In this document: piece after piece, positions 38,221-47,270 of the stretch
Position numbering within the stretch: the first letter of the stretch is position 1
How the letters are laid out: each line of letters begins with the position of its first letter
Assembly: GCF_001468225.1 (NCBI RefSeq)
Contig: NZ_LNRU01000001.1
Location: forward strand, 310,001 to 374,000
Source of the DNA: Sphingopyxis sp. H053
GTDB taxonomy: Bacteria > Pseudomonadota > Alphaproteobacteria > Sphingomonadales > Sphingomonadaceae
Length of the DNA: 64,000 nucleotides
Direction: 5' to 3'
Position numbers and translations under genes: made by a program
Notes under the pieces: generated by a model
Seen by the model: only the letters and a program-made list of their open reading frames with translations
What the model was told of the DNA's origin: nothing
Databases searched by the model: none

Positions 38221-40953
38221 TCAGTCGATCAAACCCTGCCGGCGCGCCCATATCATCGCATCATAGCGGCTCGATACGCCCAGTTTCGCAAAGATATTCT
38301 TGAGGTTCCACTTCACCGTCTCGACGCTGATGTTCAGTGTCAGCGCAATGCGCTTGTTGGACATGCCCGCCGCGACGAGCGAGACAATCTCGATCTCGCG
38401 ACTGGTCAGCGGCGCATCCGCTGTGACCCGGCTTTCGCCCGCGGCAGCCGCGCTGCCCTCGTCATTGAACGGTGCGAGCAGGGTGGAGAGGTAAGCCGCC
38501 GCTTCGGGGGTCAGCCGATCGCTCGCGGCCAAATCGCGCAAAAGTGCCAGTAGCGGCTGCCCCTCGTCGACGAAGGTGCGAACGAAGCCCGACTGCACGC
38601 CGATCTCGATGGCTTCCGCCAGCCGTGCCAATGCGTCGTCGTGGCGATCCATTTTTTCGAGCGCGATGGCGACGACGATAAGCGCGACGGTCTCGAGCTG
38701 CCTGCGGTTCAGCCCGGCGGCGGCGTCGCGTATGGCTTCCGCAGTCCGGCAGGCGGCTGGGCTATCGCCCGTCGCGAGAGCGAGGCGCGCGCGCGCAAGG
38801 TTTGTTACAATGACGGTTTCCGCCGCGAAGTCGGTCAGGGCCGCGTCACCGTCACCGTCGCCGCCGTTCGCGGCGTTGAGTTGGGCCAGGATCGTTTCGG
38901 CACGCCGAACATCGCCGTTTGCGATCAGGATGCGAATCTGTTCGGCAGCGAGATAGGCGACGCCGCGGTCGAAACCGAGCGATCGGAAGTAGCTTTTCTG
39001 GCGATCGAGAACGGCGAGCGCGGCATCCGCTGTGTCCTGGAGAAGATCCAGACGCACCCGGCAGAGGATTGTCCAGATCATCGTCTGCGGCGAGGCGGTC
39101 TGCCGATTGCTCTGCCTCTTGGTCAGAAGTTCGCGCGCATCGTCGATGCGGTTCAACTCGTATGAGATCATCGCGCGCGGCGCGGCGCTCAGATTGGCGC
39201 AGGTCGATGTGCGGCCATGGACCGCTACGGCGCGGGCATAGTCGACGCTCGACGTTGCATCGGCCTCTTTCACCCGCCCGGCGATCAGCAGCGCGAAGGT
39301 CCGGCACCCCGCGGCGCGCATCGCCAGATCGTCCTCGGCATCCTCGTCGGGAGTCGGATGGCGGTCGAGAAACGCGATAGCCTCCTCGATTCGCCCGACG
39401 GCAGCGAGCCCCGCGACCATCGCCATCAGATAGACATATCGTTCGAAGGCGGTGGGAACGTCGTCGATCCCAAAGGGCGCGAGATGGTCGAGGCACTGCT
39501 GCGAGTCCTCGCGTTGCAGGGCGATCGAGGCTTTTACCAGAGCGATCCGGAAGGCCGGGACCGGAGCGCCGCCCGCGTGGCATTCAATCAGGCGCGCGAG
39601 CCACGAATGCGCGCGTGCCGTCGCGCCCGTCATCGAGAGGGTGAGCGCCCCCAGATAGAGGATGCGCGGATTTGCGGAGATGGCGTCGAGCGAAAGATTG
39701 TCGACGAGGTGCAGCAGGGGACCGAGATAGCTGAGCTTCCAGGTTCCCGGGACCGCCTGTTCGATGATCGCGACCGCTCTCTCGATGTCGCCCGCGAGCG
39801 TCGCATGGCGCACCGCCTCGACGACGAGCCGGCGCTGGGCAAACCACTCGCTGGCCTTGCGATGATGCTCGGCGATTTCTTCCGCGCCGCGCTTTGACAG
39901 ACGAGTCGCCAGAAATTCATTGAAGAGCGGGTGAAAGCGGAACCACGCCGACCGGGCGCCCGAATCGGCGCGCATGATGAGCAGATTCTCTTCCTCAATA
40001 CGCTCGATCAGCGCCGCTGCGTCGGTCCGGCCCGTGATCATTTCGGCGAGCGAGGCATTGAAGCGCCGACAGATCGACAGCGTTTCCATGAACGCCGTCA
40101 TCTCCGCCGGCAGATGGCCGACGACATCTTCCCAGAGATAGTTCTGGAGGTCGGAGGATTGCCACGCGAGGTCGAGCAGGGCCGATCGGCCCTCGGGTCT
40201 GTTCTTGAGCATGATCGAAACAAGCTGAAGGCTCGCCGGCCAGCCGTTGGTGTGGTCATGGACAAGGCCGACCTCTTCAGGATCGAGCTTCACGCCCTTG
40301 ACATTCTGTTCGAGGAAATCGCGCGTTTCGGAAAGGTCGAAAGGCAGCTCCCCGCACTCGATCTCGGCGACTTGCCCCATCACCCTAAGACGCGAGATGC
40401 TGAGCGGCGGAAGTGCGCGTGACGCGATAACGATATGCAGGTTGGCTGGCCCCTGGTCGAGCAGCTTCTGGACGAGCTGATGCGCGCGGGGGTCTTCGAC
40501 ATGATGATAGTCGTCGAGCATCAGATAGAGCTCGCCCTGCATCTCCGCGATATTGTTGATGATGAGCGCCATGGTTTCGTCGGCATGGCTGCCGCCCTCG
40601 TTGGCGAACAGCAGCTCGTCGCCGAGCGGCACGCCGAGCCGTCCCAGGGCCGCGAACAGATGGGTACGAAAATTGGGTAGCAGCTTCTCGTCCGCATGAA
40701 GCGAAAGCCAGGCGACCTGCGAACCGGCTGCCATCAATTCCTGTCGCCACTGGGCGAGCAGGATCGTCTTTCCGAAACCGGCGCTGCCGGTCACCAGCGT
40801 CAGCCGGCTCTGCCGGTCGCGTGCGAGCGCCGCGAGCAGATGTCGGCGCATGATGAAGCGCGACCCGATCCGCGGCGGCGCGAATTTGGTCGCGACGAGC
40901 AATCGCGTGAGGTCGGTGGAAAAGTCTGGGGCGGCCATCTCAGCATCCATCAT
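38221..40953 (-). CDS. MalT-like large ATP-binding LuxR family regulator (LAL) 2
   Basis: 910 aa from ATG 40953 (GGGGA upstream); the frame is open to 41109 but that region is repeat-like. Same plan as LAL 1: Walker A GSAGFGKT (residues 55-62), LMLDDYHHVEDPRAHQ, helical repeats, and a LuxR helix-turn-helix ending TVKWNLKNIFAKLGVSSRYD. Long stretches match LAL 1 closely, so the two are duplicates. It is divergent from the hydratase-thiolase-dehydrogenase operon starting at 41091, a plausible target promoter. Confidence 0.92.
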   Translation of the reverse strand: MMDAEMAAPDFSTDLTRLLVATKFAPPRIGSRFIMRRHLLAALARDRQSRLTLVTGSAGFGKTILLAQWRQELMAAGSQVAWLSLHADEKLLPNFRTHLFAALGRLGVPLGDELLFANEGGSHADETMALIINNIAEMQGELYLMLDDYHHVEDPRAHQLVQKLLDQGPANLHIVIASRALPPLSISRLRVMGQVAEIECGELPFDLSETRDFLEQNVKGVKLDPEEVGLVHDHTNGWPASLQLVSIMLKNRPEGRSALLDLAWQSSDLQNYLWEDVVGHLPAEMTAFMETLSICRRFNASLAEMITGRTDAAALIERIEEENLLIMRADSGARSAWFRFHPLFNEFLATRLSKRGAEEIAEHHRKASEWFAQRRLVVEAVRHATLAGDIERAVAIIEQAVPGTWKLSYLGPLLHLVDNLSLDAISANPRILYLGALTLSMTGATARAHSWLARLIECHAGGAPVPAFRIALVKASIALQREDSQQCLDHLAPFGIDDVPTAFERYVYLMAMVAGLAAVGRIEEAIAFLDRHPTPDEDAEDDLAMRAAGCRTFALLIAGRVKEADATSSVDYARAVAVHGRTSTCANLSAAPRAMISYELNRIDDARELLTKRQSNRQTASPQTMIWTILCRVRLDLLQDTADAALAVLDRQKSYFRSLGFDRGVAYLAAEQIRILIANGDVRRAETILAQLNAANGGDGDGDAALTDFAAETVIVTNLARARLALATGDSPAACRTAEAIRDAAAGLNRRQLETVALIVVAIALEKMDRHDDALARLAEAIEIGVQSGFVRTFVDEGQPLLALLRDLAASDRLTPEAAAYLSTLLAPFNDEGSAAAAGESRVTADAPLTSREIEIVSLVAAGMSNKRIALTLNISVETVKWNLKNIFAKLGVSSRYDAMIWARRQGLID

Positions 40954-41090
40954 AAAAGATCCCCGCAGATTGGGAAATCTTCGTGCAACGAAGAGCCCTA
41001 CCCGCCCACCCCCCACCAAGGGGGGTTCGTTCAGGATCGGGGCGTCCATACCCTTTCCGCTGTCAACCAGATTGCGAAATGGAGCGGGGC

Positions 41091-41861
41091 GTGCCGATTG
41101 TCTGTTCAACCAAAGGAGCCGTGGGCTGGATCGTGCTCGACCGCCCCGAAGCGCTCAACAGTCTCGACCGCGAGGGCGTGATTCAATTTACCGAGCGGCT
41201 GACCGCATGGCGCGATGATGCGGATATTCGCGTCATTGTCGTGACCGGGAACGGCCGTGCTTTCTGCGCCGGCGCCGACCTCAAGGAAGCGGGTGGCGCG
41301 GTCGGACCGGGCGAGAAGACGCTGCTCGACCGGATCATCATCCTGTTCGACATGCTGCGCGGCTATCCCAAGCCGGTGATCGCCGCGGTCAACGGTCTCG
41401 CCTATGCGGGCGGGCTTGAGACGGTGATGTGCTGTGACATCGTCATCGCCGCCGACGGCGCGAAGTTCGCCGACGCCCATTCCAATTTCGGCGTCTTTCC
41501 CGGCGGGGGCGGCGCGGCGATCTTGCCGCGCAAGGTCCCGCCCAATGTCGCGCGCTATATGCTGTTCACTGGCGACCCCATCAGTGCTGCCGACGCCCGC
41601 ACTTATGGCCTCGTCAATGAAATCGTCGCCGAGGAAGAGCTGCGGCCGCGCGCGCAGGCGCTCGCCGAACGTCTCGCCAAGAAAAGCCCGGGTGTTCTCG
41701 CGGGCATGAAGCGGGTGGCGATCGAGGCGGCCGACAAGAGCGCCTCCGACGCGCTCCGGCACGAGCTGCTCGAGGCCCATAATCATGGGCGCAGCTACGA
41801 CATGCAGGAAGGGCTCAAGGCGTTCGCCGAGAAGCGCGAACCCCAGTTCAAGGGATATTGA
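41091..41861 (+). CDS. Enoyl-CoA hydratase/isomerase family protein 2
   Basis: 256 aa from GTG 41091, chosen because GGAGCGGGG precedes it and the N-terminus (VPIVCSTKGAVGWIVLDRPE) then matches the family; ATG 41079 is an alternative. Crotonase motifs: TGNGRAFCAGADLKEAGG, AAVNGLAYAGGLETVMCCDI and HSNFGVFPGGGGAAILPRKV. It is the first gene of the second plus-strand beta-oxidation operon; the thiolase starts 2 bp after its stop. Confidence 0.9.
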   Translation: MPIVCSTKGAVGWIVLDRPEALNSLDREGVIQFTERLTAWRDDADIRVIVVTGNGRAFCAGADLKEAGGAVGPGEKTLLDRIIILFDMLRGYPKPVIAAVNGLAYAGGLETVMCCDIVIAADGAKFADAHSNFGVFPGGGGAAILPRKVPPNVARYMLFTGDPISAADARTYGLVNEIVAEEELRPRAQALAERLAKKSPGVLAGMKRVAIEAADKSASDALRHELLEAHNHGRSYDMQEGLKAFAEKREPQFKGY

Positions 41862-41863
41862 TT

Positions 41864-43105
41864 ATGGAGAATGTCTACATCGTCGGCGTCGGCATGACGC
41901 ATTTCGGCCGCCACATGGATAAGTCGGTAAAGCAGCTGACGGCCCTGGCGGTCGAGGATGCGCTGAAGGATGCTGGTTGCGACCGCAAGGCGGTCGAGGC
42001 TGCCTTCTTCGGGAACACCGGGCAGGGCCATTTTGATGGCCAGCACATGATCCGCGGACAGGTCGCGCTCCTGCCGCTGGGGATTCAGGGTATCCCCATC
42101 TATAATGTCGAAGCCGCCTGCGCTTCGGCGAGCAGTGCCTTCAACCTCGCGGTGATGCAGCTCCGGGCAGGTGCGGCCGATGTTGCGCTCGCGGTAGGCG
42201 CCGAGAAAATGTATTATTCGGACAAGCAAAAGATGTTCTCGATCTTCGATTCCGCCTGGGATCTCGAGACACGGGCCACCAACGCCGAGGCGATCATCGC
42301 ACTCGGCAAGGATATCGAGCCGCCGCCGGGCAGCACATCGGACAAGCCGTACAGCTCGTTCATGGACGTCTATGCGGGTTTCGGCCGCCAGCTCATGTCG
42401 CGCTTCGGCATCACGCAGCGTCAGGTCGCTGCGGTGGCTTCGAAGAACCACGGCCATTCGGTGCATAACGAGCGGTCACAATATCGGATGCCGATGAGCA
42501 TCGAGGAAATTCTCGCGGCGCCGCCGATCACCTATCCGCTGACGCTGCCGATGTGTTCGCCGATCTCGGACGGTGCCGCCGCAGCGATCGTCTGCACCGA
42601 GGCCGGGCTGAAGCGCCACGGCTTCGACCGCAGCCGCGCCATCAGGGTGCTCGCATCGGGGATGCGCGCCGCGAGCGACCGCGCGCCCGACGACCACAAG
42701 GCATCTGCGGGGCATCAGCTCTCGCTGAAGATGTTCGAAGAGGCCGGCGTTGGGCCCGGCGATATCGACGTCGCCGAACTGCACGACGCGGCATCGATCG
42801 GCGAACTTACCATCTGCGAGAATATCGGCCTGTTTCCCGAGGGTGAAAGCGGCGTGATGGCAGAAGCCGGTGAAACGACGATCGGCGGCAAGCTGCCGAT
42901 CAATCCGTCGGGGGGGCTCGAATCAAAGGGGCACCCGATCGGCGCCACCGGACTCGGCCAGATCTTCGAGATCGTCGATCAGCTGCGCGGCGAATGCGGC
43001 CAGCGCCAGGTCGAAGGCGCCCGCATTGGCCTTCAGGTCAATGGCGGCGGCGTCTGGGGGATCGAGGAAAGCATCGACCACATCGGCATTTTCGCCCGCG
43101 CCTGA
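41864..43105 (+). CDS. SCPx-type thiolase-like protein without the terminal active-site Cys
   Basis: 413 aa. It starts VYIVGVGMTHFG, with nucleophile C86 in VEAACASASSA and the two His regions VAELHDAAS and SKGHPIGATG. Where the other two thiolases of the window have GGACVV, this one has NGGGVWGIEE, so the second catalytic Cys appears to be replaced. That is a feature of steroid-type thiolase-like aldolases or of inactive homologues. It lies between a hydratase and an acyl-CoA dehydrogenase gene. The reaction therefore needs testing. Confidence 0.82.
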   Translation: MENVYIVGVGMTHFGRHMDKSVKQLTALAVEDALKDAGCDRKAVEAAFFGNTGQGHFDGQHMIRGQVALLPLGIQGIPIYNVEAACASASSAFNLAVMQLRAGAADVALAVGAEKMYYSDKQKMFSIFDSAWDLETRATNAEAIIALGKDIEPPPGSTSDKPYSSFMDVYAGFGRQLMSRFGITQRQVAAVASKNHGHSVHNERSQYRMPMSIEEILAAPPITYPLTLPMCSPISDGAAAAIVCTEAGLKRHGFDRSRAIRVLASGMRAASDRAPDDHKASAGHQLSLKMFEEAGVGPGDIDVAELHDAASIGELTICENIGLFPEGESGVMAEAGETTIGGKLPINPSGGLESKGHPIGATGLGQIFEIVDQLRGECGQRQVEGARIGLQVNGGGVWGIEESIDHIGIFARA

Positions 43106-43125
43106 TTTCAACAAGGAAAAAGACA

Positions 43126-44274
43126 ATGACCTACGTTCTGCCCACGGAAGAACAGCAGCTTGCGGTCGAAAGCTTTCGCAAGTTTCTTGAAAGCGAAATC
43201 CGTCCGTTCGCGCGCCAGTATCACGATCGTTTCATTCCCAAGGAGGCGATGCTCGAAATCACGCCGGCGCTCGCTGAATTCGGCCTTCCTGGCGCGGATA
43301 TTCAGGAAGAGTTCGGCGGGCTCGGACTGCCGCTCGTCACCCGCGCGATGTTGCTCGAGGAACTGATGACCGTGTCGGTCGACCTCGGCCTGTTCATGAT
43401 GATCAACTGCGGCGTCGCGCGCTTTCTCGCCAATATCGCGCCGGCGCATCTGCGCGAGAAATATATGCCCGGCGTTATGGCGGGCAAGGTCTTCGGCTGC
43501 TTCGGCATTAGCGAACCCGATGTCGGATCGAACGTGATCGACGCGAAGACGAAGGGCGTGCGCGACGGCGATCACTGGATCATCAATGGCGAGAAGACCT
43601 GGATCACCGGCGGTCATTATTCGGACTTCCTGATCTGCACCACGCGCACCAGCGAAAACGGCCTGTCGCACATCATTATCGACCGCGAAGAACATGGCTA
43701 TGAAACGCGCAATATCGAAAAGATCGCGCTCAACTCGCAATCGACCGCGCAGATCTTCATCACCGACGCGCGGGTGCCGCACGCCAATATGTGCGGCGAG
43801 GAGGGCATGGGTCTCAAGAACACCGTCAAGGAGTTCGAAATGGCGCGGCCGCATGTCGGCCTGCTCTCAATCGGCCTGATGCGCGCCGCGCTCGAAGAGG
43901 CGATAGCCTATTCGAAGGAGCGCAAGCAGTTCGGCAAGGTGATTGCGGGTCATCAGCTCGTCGCGGCAAAGATCGCCGAAATGGCGACGATGCTCGATGC
44001 GTCGAAGCTGATGTGCTACCGCGCGCTGTCGATGATCGACATGGGCATTCGCTGCGATGTCCAGTCGTCGATGGCGAAATGGTTTACGACCGAAGCCGCG
44101 GTCAAGGTCTGCCGCGACGCGGTGCAGATCCACGGCGGCAATGGCCTGACCAAGGAATTCAACGTCGAACGGTTGGCGCGCGAGGCGATCGTCATTCCGA
44201 TCCCCGACGGAACAACCGAAATCCAGAAGCTGATCATCGCCCGCGCGCTAACCGGCATTTCGGCTTTCGTCTGA
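43126..44274 (+). CDS. Acyl-CoA dehydrogenase 3
   Basis: 382 aa from ATG 43126 (AAGGAAAAA upstream). Complete acyl-CoA dehydrogenase: FGCFGISEPDVGSNVIDAKT for FAD/substrate binding, KERKQFGKVIAGHQLV, IHGGNGLTKEFNVER, and the catalytic glutamate in PDGTTEIQKLIIAR. It introduces a 2,3 double bond and reduces EtfBA. It follows the thiolase-like gene by 20 bp. A GC-rich hairpin lies in the 185-bp gap to the next dehydrogenase gene. Confidence 0.92.
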   Translation: MTYVLPTEEQQLAVESFRKFLESEIRPFARQYHDRFIPKEAMLEITPALAEFGLPGADIQEEFGGLGLPLVTRAMLLEELMTVSVDLGLFMMINCGVARFLANIAPAHLREKYMPGVMAGKVFGCFGISEPDVGSNVIDAKTKGVRDGDHWIINGEKTWITGGHYSDFLICTTRTSENGLSHIIIDREEHGYETRNIEKIALNSQSTAQIFITDARVPHANMCGEEGMGLKNTVKEFEMARPHVGLLSIGLMRAALEEAIAYSKERKQFGKVIAGHQLVAAKIAEMATMLDASKLMCYRALSMIDMGIRCDVQSSMAKWFTTEAAVKVCRDAVQIHGGNGLTKEFNVERLAREAIVIPIPDGTTEIQKLIIARALTGISAFV

Positions 44275-44343
44275 CCTCCAGCAGGTCAGACCCAACGCTT
44301 TCATCGGGGCGGCCGGCATCCTCTCTATGCCTCGATGATCGGG

Positions 44344-44364
44344 GGAGCCGCGCTTTGCGGCTCC
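44344..44364. terminator. Possible attenuating hairpin between two dehydrogenase genes
   Basis: GGAGCCGC-GCTTT-GCGGCTCC, 70 bp after the stop of the preceding gene. No T-run follows, so intrinsic termination is doubtful. Confidence 0.4.
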
Positions 44365-44459
44365 GCTCTCCTCACCTGCCCCGCATCCTCGGTTTTCGTT
44401 TGCCGCCTCGTGCGATAGGCGAAACAGGGGATGCGGGACCGTTTTAGTGGAGAAAAATC

Positions 44460-46253
44460 TTGTCGCACATCGTCAATCGCCGGGACTTGGAGTTTCTGCT
44501 GTTCGAATGCTTTGGGATCGAAAGCCTATTCGAAACCGATCGTTACGCGGGGCTCGACCGGACGATGGTGCAAGGGATGCTCGACATCGCCGAAGCCATT
44601 GCCGAGGAGAAATATCTTTCCTGCGCGGCTTCGCTCGACGCCAATGAGCCGCGGTTCGTCGATGGCAAGGCTGACGTCATGCCGGAAGTGGGGGAGGCAC
44701 TTGCCGCATATGCCGAGGCCGGCTTTTTCGCCGCCGGCTTCGATCGCGACCTTGGGGGACTGCAACTTCCCTATGTGGTGACGATGGCGATCAACGGCAT
44801 CTTCACAGCGGCGAACCTGGGCATTTCCAACTATAGTTTCCTGACGATTGCCAACGCCAATCTGCTCGCCGTTTTCGGCAGCGAAGAGCAGAAGCGCCTG
44901 TTCCTGCCGCCGATGCTGGAAGGGCGCTGGTTCGGGACGATGTGCCTTTCGGAACCGCAGGCGGGGTCATCGCTTTCCGACGTGCGTACGCGCGCGGAAT
45001 TGCGCGGCGACGGCAGCTATCGGATCACCGGTACGAAGATGTGGATATCGGGCGGCGACCACGAGATCGCCGAGAATATCATCCATCTCGTGCTTGCACG
45101 CACCCCCGACGCGCCGCCGGGGGTCAAGGGCATCTCGCTCTTCATCGTCCCCAAATACCGGATTTCGCCGGACGGTCAGCCGGCAGAGCGCAACGGCGTG
45201 GCGCTGGCCGGCCTCAACCATAAGATGGGCCAGCGGGGCACCGTCAATTGCCTCCTGAACTTCGGCGAAGAGAGCGAAACGATCGGGCATCTCGTGGGCG
45301 AGCCGAACAAGGGCCTCGGCTATATGTTCCATATGATGAACGAGGCACGGATCAGCGTCGGGCACGCATCGGTTATGTCGGCGCTGGCAGCCTATCTCTA
45401 TTCGCTCGATTACGCGCGCGCGCGTCCGCAGGGGCGCGGCGCAAAGAACAAGTCGCCGCTCGATCCGCAAATCCCGATCGTCGAACATGCGGATGTCAAG
45501 CGGATGCTGATGGCGCAAAAGGCGGCGGTCGAAGGCGCGCAGGCGCTATCGACTTATTGCGCACTGCTGGTGGACCGGCAGAAGGCGTCGGTCGACGAAC
45601 GCGAGCAGGAAGAGCTCGGCCTGCTGCTTGACCTCCTGACACCGATCGCCAAGTCTTGGCCTTCCGAGCATTGCCTCGAAGCCAATAAATGGGCGATCCA
45701 GATACTCGGCGGCTATGGCTATACGCGCGATTATCCCGTCGAGCGTCATTATCGCGACAACCGGCTCAATCATATCCACGAGGGGACCTTCGGCATCCAG
45801 GCGATCGACTTGCTGGGCCGCAAGGTTCGGATGCGGGACGGCGCGGCGCTGAACCTGCTGCTGGAGCGCATCCGGTCGACCGTTGAAGAAGTAGGGGAGC
45901 GAGACGATCTGGCCGGGGAAGCCGGCGCGCTGGGCAAGGCCGTCGATGCGCTGCTGCGGGCGACCGAAGCGGTGCTGTCCGAGGACGACCCCGAAGTCGG
46001 GCTCGCGAACGCCACCCTCTATCTCGATGCCTTCGGCCATGTCGTCATCGCCTGGCTCTGGCTCCGGCAGGCGCACGCCGCGCTTGATGCCGGAGCGAGA
46101 CAAACGAACGAGGCATTTTACGAAGGCAAGCTTGCCGCCTGCCGCTATTTCTTCCGTTATGAGTTGCCGACAGTGCACCCTCGCTTCGAGCTGGTGCGCG
46201 CGCTCGACCGGACCTGCCTCGATCTCGGCTCTGATCAGTTTATCGGGATTTGA
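44460..46253 (+). CDS. Long acyl-CoA dehydrogenase with C-terminal extension
   Basis: 597 aa, starting at TTG 44460 with GGAG seven bases upstream; no ATG fits better. The dehydrogenase core shows TMCLSEPQAGSSLSDVRTR, TGTKMWISGGDHE and QILGGYGYTRDYPVERHYRD, followed by a C-terminal helical domain of about 150 residues. The usual catalytic TEIQ position reads HEGTFGIQAIDLLGRK, as in the long dehydrogenase subfamily, so the base may lie elsewhere. The substrate is unknown. Spacing of 185 bp suggests a partly separate transcript from the genes upstream. Confidence 0.88.
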   Translation: MSHIVNRRDLEFLLFECFGIESLFETDRYAGLDRTMVQGMLDIAEAIAEEKYLSCAASLDANEPRFVDGKADVMPEVGEALAAYAEAGFFAAGFDRDLGGLQLPYVVTMAINGIFTAANLGISNYSFLTIANANLLAVFGSEEQKRLFLPPMLEGRWFGTMCLSEPQAGSSLSDVRTRAELRGDGSYRITGTKMWISGGDHEIAENIIHLVLARTPDAPPGVKGISLFIVPKYRISPDGQPAERNGVALAGLNHKMGQRGTVNCLLNFGEESETIGHLVGEPNKGLGYMFHMMNEARISVGHASVMSALAAYLYSLDYARARPQGRGAKNKSPLDPQIPIVEHADVKRMLMAQKAAVEGAQALSTYCALLVDRQKASVDEREQEELGLLLDLLTPIAKSWPSEHCLEANKWAIQILGGYGYTRDYPVERHYRDNRLNHIHEGTFGIQAIDLLGRKVRMRDGAALNLLLERIRSTVEEVGERDDLAGEAGALGKAVDALLRATEAVLSEDDPEVGLANATLYLDAFGHVVIAWLWLRQAHAALDAGARQTNEAFYEGKLAACRYFFRYELPTVHPRFELVRALDRTCLDLGSDQFIGI

Positions 46254-46349
46254 GGCGCCCCCCGTTAGCCCCCTCAGTGCGGGGAGGTGTGCGGCACCGG
46301 TTGCTGCGGCATGTTCCCCGCCAGGCAATCATGGTGGCGGGTTTTTCGG

Positions 46350-47249
46350 ATGCAGATTGATTTCAAGGGGCGGGTCGCCGTCATTACGGGCGCCGCCAAC
46401 GGCCTTGGCAAAGCCTATGCACTGGCGCTTGCGAAAGCGGGGGCGCGGATCGTCGTCAACGATCTCGGCGGCGATAGCCGCGGCGAGGGGAGCGATGGGT
46501 CGGCGGCTCAGGCAACTGCCGACGAAATCATCGCGAACGGCGGCGACGCCCTTGCCAGCCATTGCAGCGTTACCGACGAGGCGGGCGTACAGGATATGGT
46601 CGAACGGGCCCGGACGCGCTGGGGCCGCGTCGACATCCTGATCAACAACGCCGGCATCTTGCAGGGACGCCATTTTTCGCGGGTCGACATGGCGGATTTC
46701 CGCAAGGTGGTAGAGGTCAATCTGATGGGTTCGGCGATCTGCACCCACGCCGTATGGAAGTTGATGCGCGAGCAAGGCTATGGCCGCATCCTGATGACGA
46801 CATCCGAGGGCGCTCTCTACCCCGTACCGGGTGCCGCGAGTTATGCGGCGGCGAAACTGGGGGTGGTCGGGTTGATGAATGCGCTTTCGGTCGAGGGGAA
46901 GGCCGATGGCATCCATGTCAACAGCATCGCGCCGGCGGCTGCGACCCGCATGACGAAGGATATGCTGAGCGCGGATGATTTTTCGCGCATGGGCCCCGAA
47001 ACGGTGGTCGCCGCCGCGCTTTATCTGGTCAGCGAGAATGCGCCGACCTGCACGACGCTGGCGGCGGGTGCGGGGCGATACGAACGGGCGTTCGTGACCC
47101 ACAGCCGGGGTGTCGAGGTGGACGACGGGCAATTGACCCCGGCCGGTGTCGCGGCGCGCTTCGCCGAGATCAGCGACCGGAGCGGCGATCAGGCGCCGCA
47201 GGGCTTTCACGCGGTGGCGCGGGTCGGATTGGCGGGACGCACTCGCTGA
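46350..47249 (+). CDS. SDR of the 17beta-HSD4/MFE-2 type, copy 1
   Basis: 299 aa from ATG 46350. NAD-binding ITGAANGLGKAYALALAKAG, then RIVVNDLGGDSRGEGSDG, a loop typical of the 3-hydroxyacyl-CoA dehydrogenase part of multifunctional enzyme 2. NNAG follows, then Ser in LMTTSEGALYP, and YAAAK in ASYAAAKLGVVGLMNA. Expected to oxidise 3R-hydroxyacyl-CoA to the 3-oxo form. Closely related to the SDR at 52998-53888. It lies at the end of the second operon and converges on the metallo-beta-lactamase-fold gene. Confidence 0.88.
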   Translation: MQIDFKGRVAVITGAANGLGKAYALALAKAGARIVVNDLGGDSRGEGSDGSAAQATADEIIANGGDALASHCSVTDEAGVQDMVERARTRWGRVDILINNAGILQGRHFSRVDMADFRKVVEVNLMGSAICTHAVWKLMREQGYGRILMTTSEGALYPVPGAASYAAAKLGVVGLMNALSVEGKADGIHVNSIAPAAATRMTKDMLSADDFSRMGPETVVAAALYLVSENAPTCTTLAAGAGRYERAFVTHSRGVEVDDGQLTPAGVAARFAEISDRSGDQAPQGFHAVARVGLAGRTR

Positions 47250-47270
47250 AGCAGACACCGACGACCGGCA

